Shown piece by piece: positions 61,116 through 64,000 of a stretch of 64,000 nt of DNA; within the stretch, counting starts at the first letter, position 1; each line of letters opens with the position of its first letter. The position numbers and the translations under genes are program-made. Source of the stretch: Cenococcum geophilum 1.58. Its lineage: Eukaryota; Ascomycota; Dothideomycetes; Gloniales; Gloniaceae. The stretch spans positions 2,418,001 to 2,482,000 of the forward strand of contig KV748183.1 of the NCBI GenBank assembly GCA_001692895.1, read 5' to 3'. The notes beneath the pieces were generated by a model. The model saw nothing but the letters and a program-made list of their open reading frames with translations, made no database searches and was not told the origin of the DNA.

Positions 61116-64000
61116 CTACAATGCCCACTCATCCTTATTGTCAGCCTCCGAAACAAATGGTTCATCAATCAGCTTCACAGCCATCTCACTACAAAGAACG
61201 CTGTATGGAACAGAATGTGTTAGCTTAATCTCTTCTATAGTTCATAGTAATGGCTGAAAATACTCACCAAGCAGACCCAACTAAAGCATCTAACTCCCTG
61301 ATTGCCTTCTCCCTTTTCGACCCCAAACTAACCCCTTTGCTTACCTCCATCTGCAATTCCGTGATCCTCCTTCCCTTCGTGATGCCTGCTAGCTCAATAA
61401 CTCTCTTGCCCAAGCAGTCACTGTGAAACGCGTGCTGGCATGCTTTCGTGATGCCTGCTAGCTCAATAACTCTCTTGCCCAAGCAGTCACTGTGAAACGC
61501 GTGCTGGCATGCTTTCGTGATGCCTGCTAGCTCAATAACTCTCTTGCCCAAGCAGTCACTGTGAAACGCGTGCTGGCATGGGAACACGAAAAATTGCCGG
61601 GCGAGCAGTGGCAAAGAGCACACATAGCAGCGTTCGCCGGGCTCCACTATGGCGTATCGCTGTTCGAGCGCTTTGATGTCCGATTTGATATGTGCGGCTG
61701 TCTCCTCACTCTCGTCCATCTCTTTACGGAGGGCGTCGATTTGCCGAGAGTATTCTTCCAACGCAGCACAAATTTCTTCCTTGAAGTCGTCGATGACGAC
61801 GAAATCTGGGAAGAAGGGGATTAGATCCTCAATCCGCAGCAGATCACATCGTTTTAAGAAGTCAATGGCTGTTTTGATTCCTGAGCTTTGCGAGATTACT
61901 TTCTTGGCAACTGCAAGCCACAGCTTCTTGCGTAACGCGGGATTGGTTTCGGAGCGGTCCGCGACATTGCTGGCAAGGTCCACTTCGTCATACTTCAAGG
62001 CTAGATCTACAGCTTGTACGTATTGCAGCATAGAGCTGTAAATGTGAACGCAGCTTTGGACGCGCTTATGCTGGATGCACAGACGAAGGGCGAAGTCAGC
62101 ATCATAGTTTTGCTCGTTGGCATATGATTGAGCTTCAAGATAGGAGAGTAGAGCGGATTCGTCAGGTGTAGGATGTGACGCGTATATGGAAATGAGGGTA
62201 TTGTGGACGGCTGCGTCAGTGGATTGGTGCTGATTGATTTCGAAAAGGAGATAACGGACTGCTTGGTTCTAAGAGTTTTGGTAAGCACGCCATCGAGTCT
62301 AGAAAATGTAGATCCTTCATACTTGGCTGAGATTTGCTTTCGTAATTTTATTGTAATTCAAAAGTGCTGGGATAAGTTTTCGTGCATCGAGATTGACTTG
62401 CCTCATCATAATCTCGACGAGGTCCACTGGAACAGCTGCCATTAGAACACTACTGTATTTGTAGAATATCTCTGGGTCGGTCTGCTTTTTGAGCACGGCA
62501 AGGGATTCTTGCCATCGCTCCCTTTGAATCCAATATGCCAAGACATAATTGTAATCGTTGACAATGGTGGCAAAGTATAGGAGCTCCTCTTCACGTCCAT
62601 GTTTGCTGATGATCTCGTAGGTGGTTTTCCGATCCAAATCACCTTTGTACTTTGCAGCAAAATCTTGAAATTCGCGGCGAATGGTAGATAGCTGGTCTTG
62701 GCTCTCAGCGGCGTTCATACTTTCAGATAGTTCCGCTTTCGTGGTTATCGTGTCATCAAGTGTATTCAACTTGGCCATGTATATTTCGACAAGCCACGTT
62801 GCTAACATCACCCTCTGCATAACTGATGATTTCTTCATCATGGACAACTTCGTCAGAAGATACTTGCGGAGTGCATCTTGTTCGCCTTTGTCGATAAAAG
62901 TGAGAGCAACTTGCTCGAATGGTTTCGTGCTTCGCCCGTAAACTGCCGCGGCTTCCAAATATTGTCCTTTCCCCACTAGGTAATCCCCAGAAGCGGTTGC
63001 GACAGCGTCCTTCTGAGCAGAGGTTTTAGCGTACTGGGATGCGGCTTCAAAATGCTGTGATTTTAGCATAATCTTCCAAATATCCCTGCTTTCCTCTGTG
63101 ACAACAATTTCAAATATTTCCTGCGTAGTGAATAACCAGAATGTGTTCTTCTTTACATCTGCCACCAAACCAAGGGCGTTTCGGCCAGGTTCAAGGACAA
63201 CCTGATCAAGAACCACAGTATCATCTAACCTGTTGATAGCAACAATTCGCCCTTCCACTAGCTGTAGAATATGCCACTGACTAAGAATCATTGACGTTAC
63301 AGGGTCGTGGATTAGCCGAGGACGACCTCCGGTAGTGTGTGACGGTGGGATCTGGGATCTAGGCAGCATCTTAGTCTCCGAAAATATTTTGCTGCCTAGA
63401 TCGGAAAAGTCGGGTGAGGTAAGCAGTTTTCCGTGGAGTACACCTTGTGATGTCAACCAAGCAAATATCCTTTCCGAAGTTGCTGGATCTGACGGAAGAG
63501 TGTCTTGAGGCTCAGGAGAGATTGCTAGAGAAGACGGGCCAGTGGGTGACCCTTCAGAAACCTCATGGATTGTGGGAGATTCGCTCTCAAAGAGTTTGGA
63601 GAATATTGATCCGCTGCCCTCATGCCCATGCCGCCCAATCCTTCCAACAAAATGTAGTAACTTTGAGGGGGTTGCGACAACCACCCTGCGAACATCCGTC
63701 CTTCCAGGTATCAAGTCTGTCCAAACCCCGGCCACTGGCCCCTCAGGTACCTTGTATACACCCTTTAAATATCTCTCTTCTCGTCTGTAGAACTCTGTAG
63801 ACGGCTCAATAAACACCTCGTAAACATTTCCATCAGAAGCCCCTAGTAATATTTCCCTCGTAGATGCGGTCGGTTGTGAAGGATTCCAAGATATACTCTC
63901 AATTGCAACGCCTTTTAGCCGAGATAGAGCTCTGGGTGTTCGGGAGTGGGTATGGAGGTAGTAGTTTTCGGCGAGGGTAGTGGTAATGATGAGATGCGAC
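61116..64000 (-). CDS. VPS18: Vacuolar sorting protein 18 (Pep3/Vps18), 5' end beyond window
   Basis: Vps18 is a core subunit of the HOPS and CORVET tethering complexes that drive endosome-vacuole fusion. Visible exons are 64000-62323, 62268-61268 and 61200-61116; at least 919 residues are encoded here and the start lies to the right. The N-terminal part is the Pep3/Vps18 propeller (SRLKGVAIESISWNPS, LLGASDGNVYEV). A clathrin-repeat-like helical region follows (NQAVRYLLFEINQHQSTDAA). Then comes a coiled coil (YSRQIDALRKEMDESEE) and a C-terminal RING-H2 (CYVCSLPLL, FPCQHAFHSDC, with the last pair CVLC in the final exon, ending KDEWAL). The segment CQHAFHSDCLGKRVIELAGI occurs three times in tandem, which is abnormal for the family. 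If taken literally, 46 residues are inserted in the RING. Confidence 0.95.
61376..61580. repeat. Perfect 69-bp tandem triplication inside VPS18
   Basis: The unit starting CGTGATGCCTGCTAGCTCAA begins at 61,378, 61,447 and 61,516. I saw no difference among the three copies. The period is 23 codons, so the frame is kept. Each copy encodes one Cys-x-His-x2-His-x2-Cys set of RING zinc ligands. Confidence 0.97.

Overview
The window comes from a filamentous ascomycete (Pezizomycotina) with a two-compartment genome. Evidence: spliceosomal introns of about 49-134 nt with CTGAC or CTAAT-like branch sites, fungal gene families (NTA1, COQ8, VPS18, ARMT1-like DUF89, BTB, eL39), and massive C-to-T/G-to-A decay of transposons at CpA/TpG sites (repeat-induced point mutation, RIP). 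The species cannot be named from the sequence; a Leotiomycetes-like or Dothideomycetes-like genome with AT-rich blocks is a guess.

Positions 1 to about 42,800 are one AT-rich, TpA-saturated transposon block with no functional host gene. Its backbone is a minus-strand Ty3/Gypsy chromovirus (called Gypsy-1 here), whose gag, protease, reverse transcriptase, RNase H, integrase and chromodomain can be followed in order from about 41,141 down to 1. It is cut into pieces by a TIR DNA transposon (371-4053, 9-bp target duplication), a complete Ty1/Copia element (4319-10662, duplication AATAC), a second complete Copia (12234-17913, duplication ATCTG), a second complete Gypsy (18973-25901, duplication ATTTA) and a minus-strand LINE (about 32,925-38,400). 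A plus-strand PiggyBac-type transposase relic (about 41,545-42,800) closes the block. Around the 25-N gap at 31,825-31,849 the assembly looks unreliable: 1,965 bp are repeated exactly on both sides, including the same ambiguous bases, and 27,150-31,824 is a degraded copy that turns back on itself.

Positions 42,800 to 64,000 are ordinary gene space. In order: RPL39 (eL39, three tiny exons, +), NTA1 N-terminal amidase (-), COQ8 (+, divergent from NTA1), a small Ala/Lys-rich protein (-), a BTB-domain protein (-), a multi-pass membrane protein (+), a decayed MFS transporter (-), an ARMT1-like DUF89 phosphatase in six exons (-) and VPS18 (-, running off the right end). The genes are unrelated housekeeping and accessory functions (translation, N-degron pathway, coenzyme Q synthesis, vacuolar sorting) and form no cluster. 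Intergenic spacers hold three imperfect inverted repeats and one small AT-rich relic.

The points most worth a second look are: a 69-bp unit repeated three times in the RING finger of VPS18; a roughly 45-bp palindromic module shared by three different LTR retrotransposons; the nested insertion history; an island in the second Copia that escaped RIP; and the assembly fold-back. I did not find a convincing new multi-gene system.
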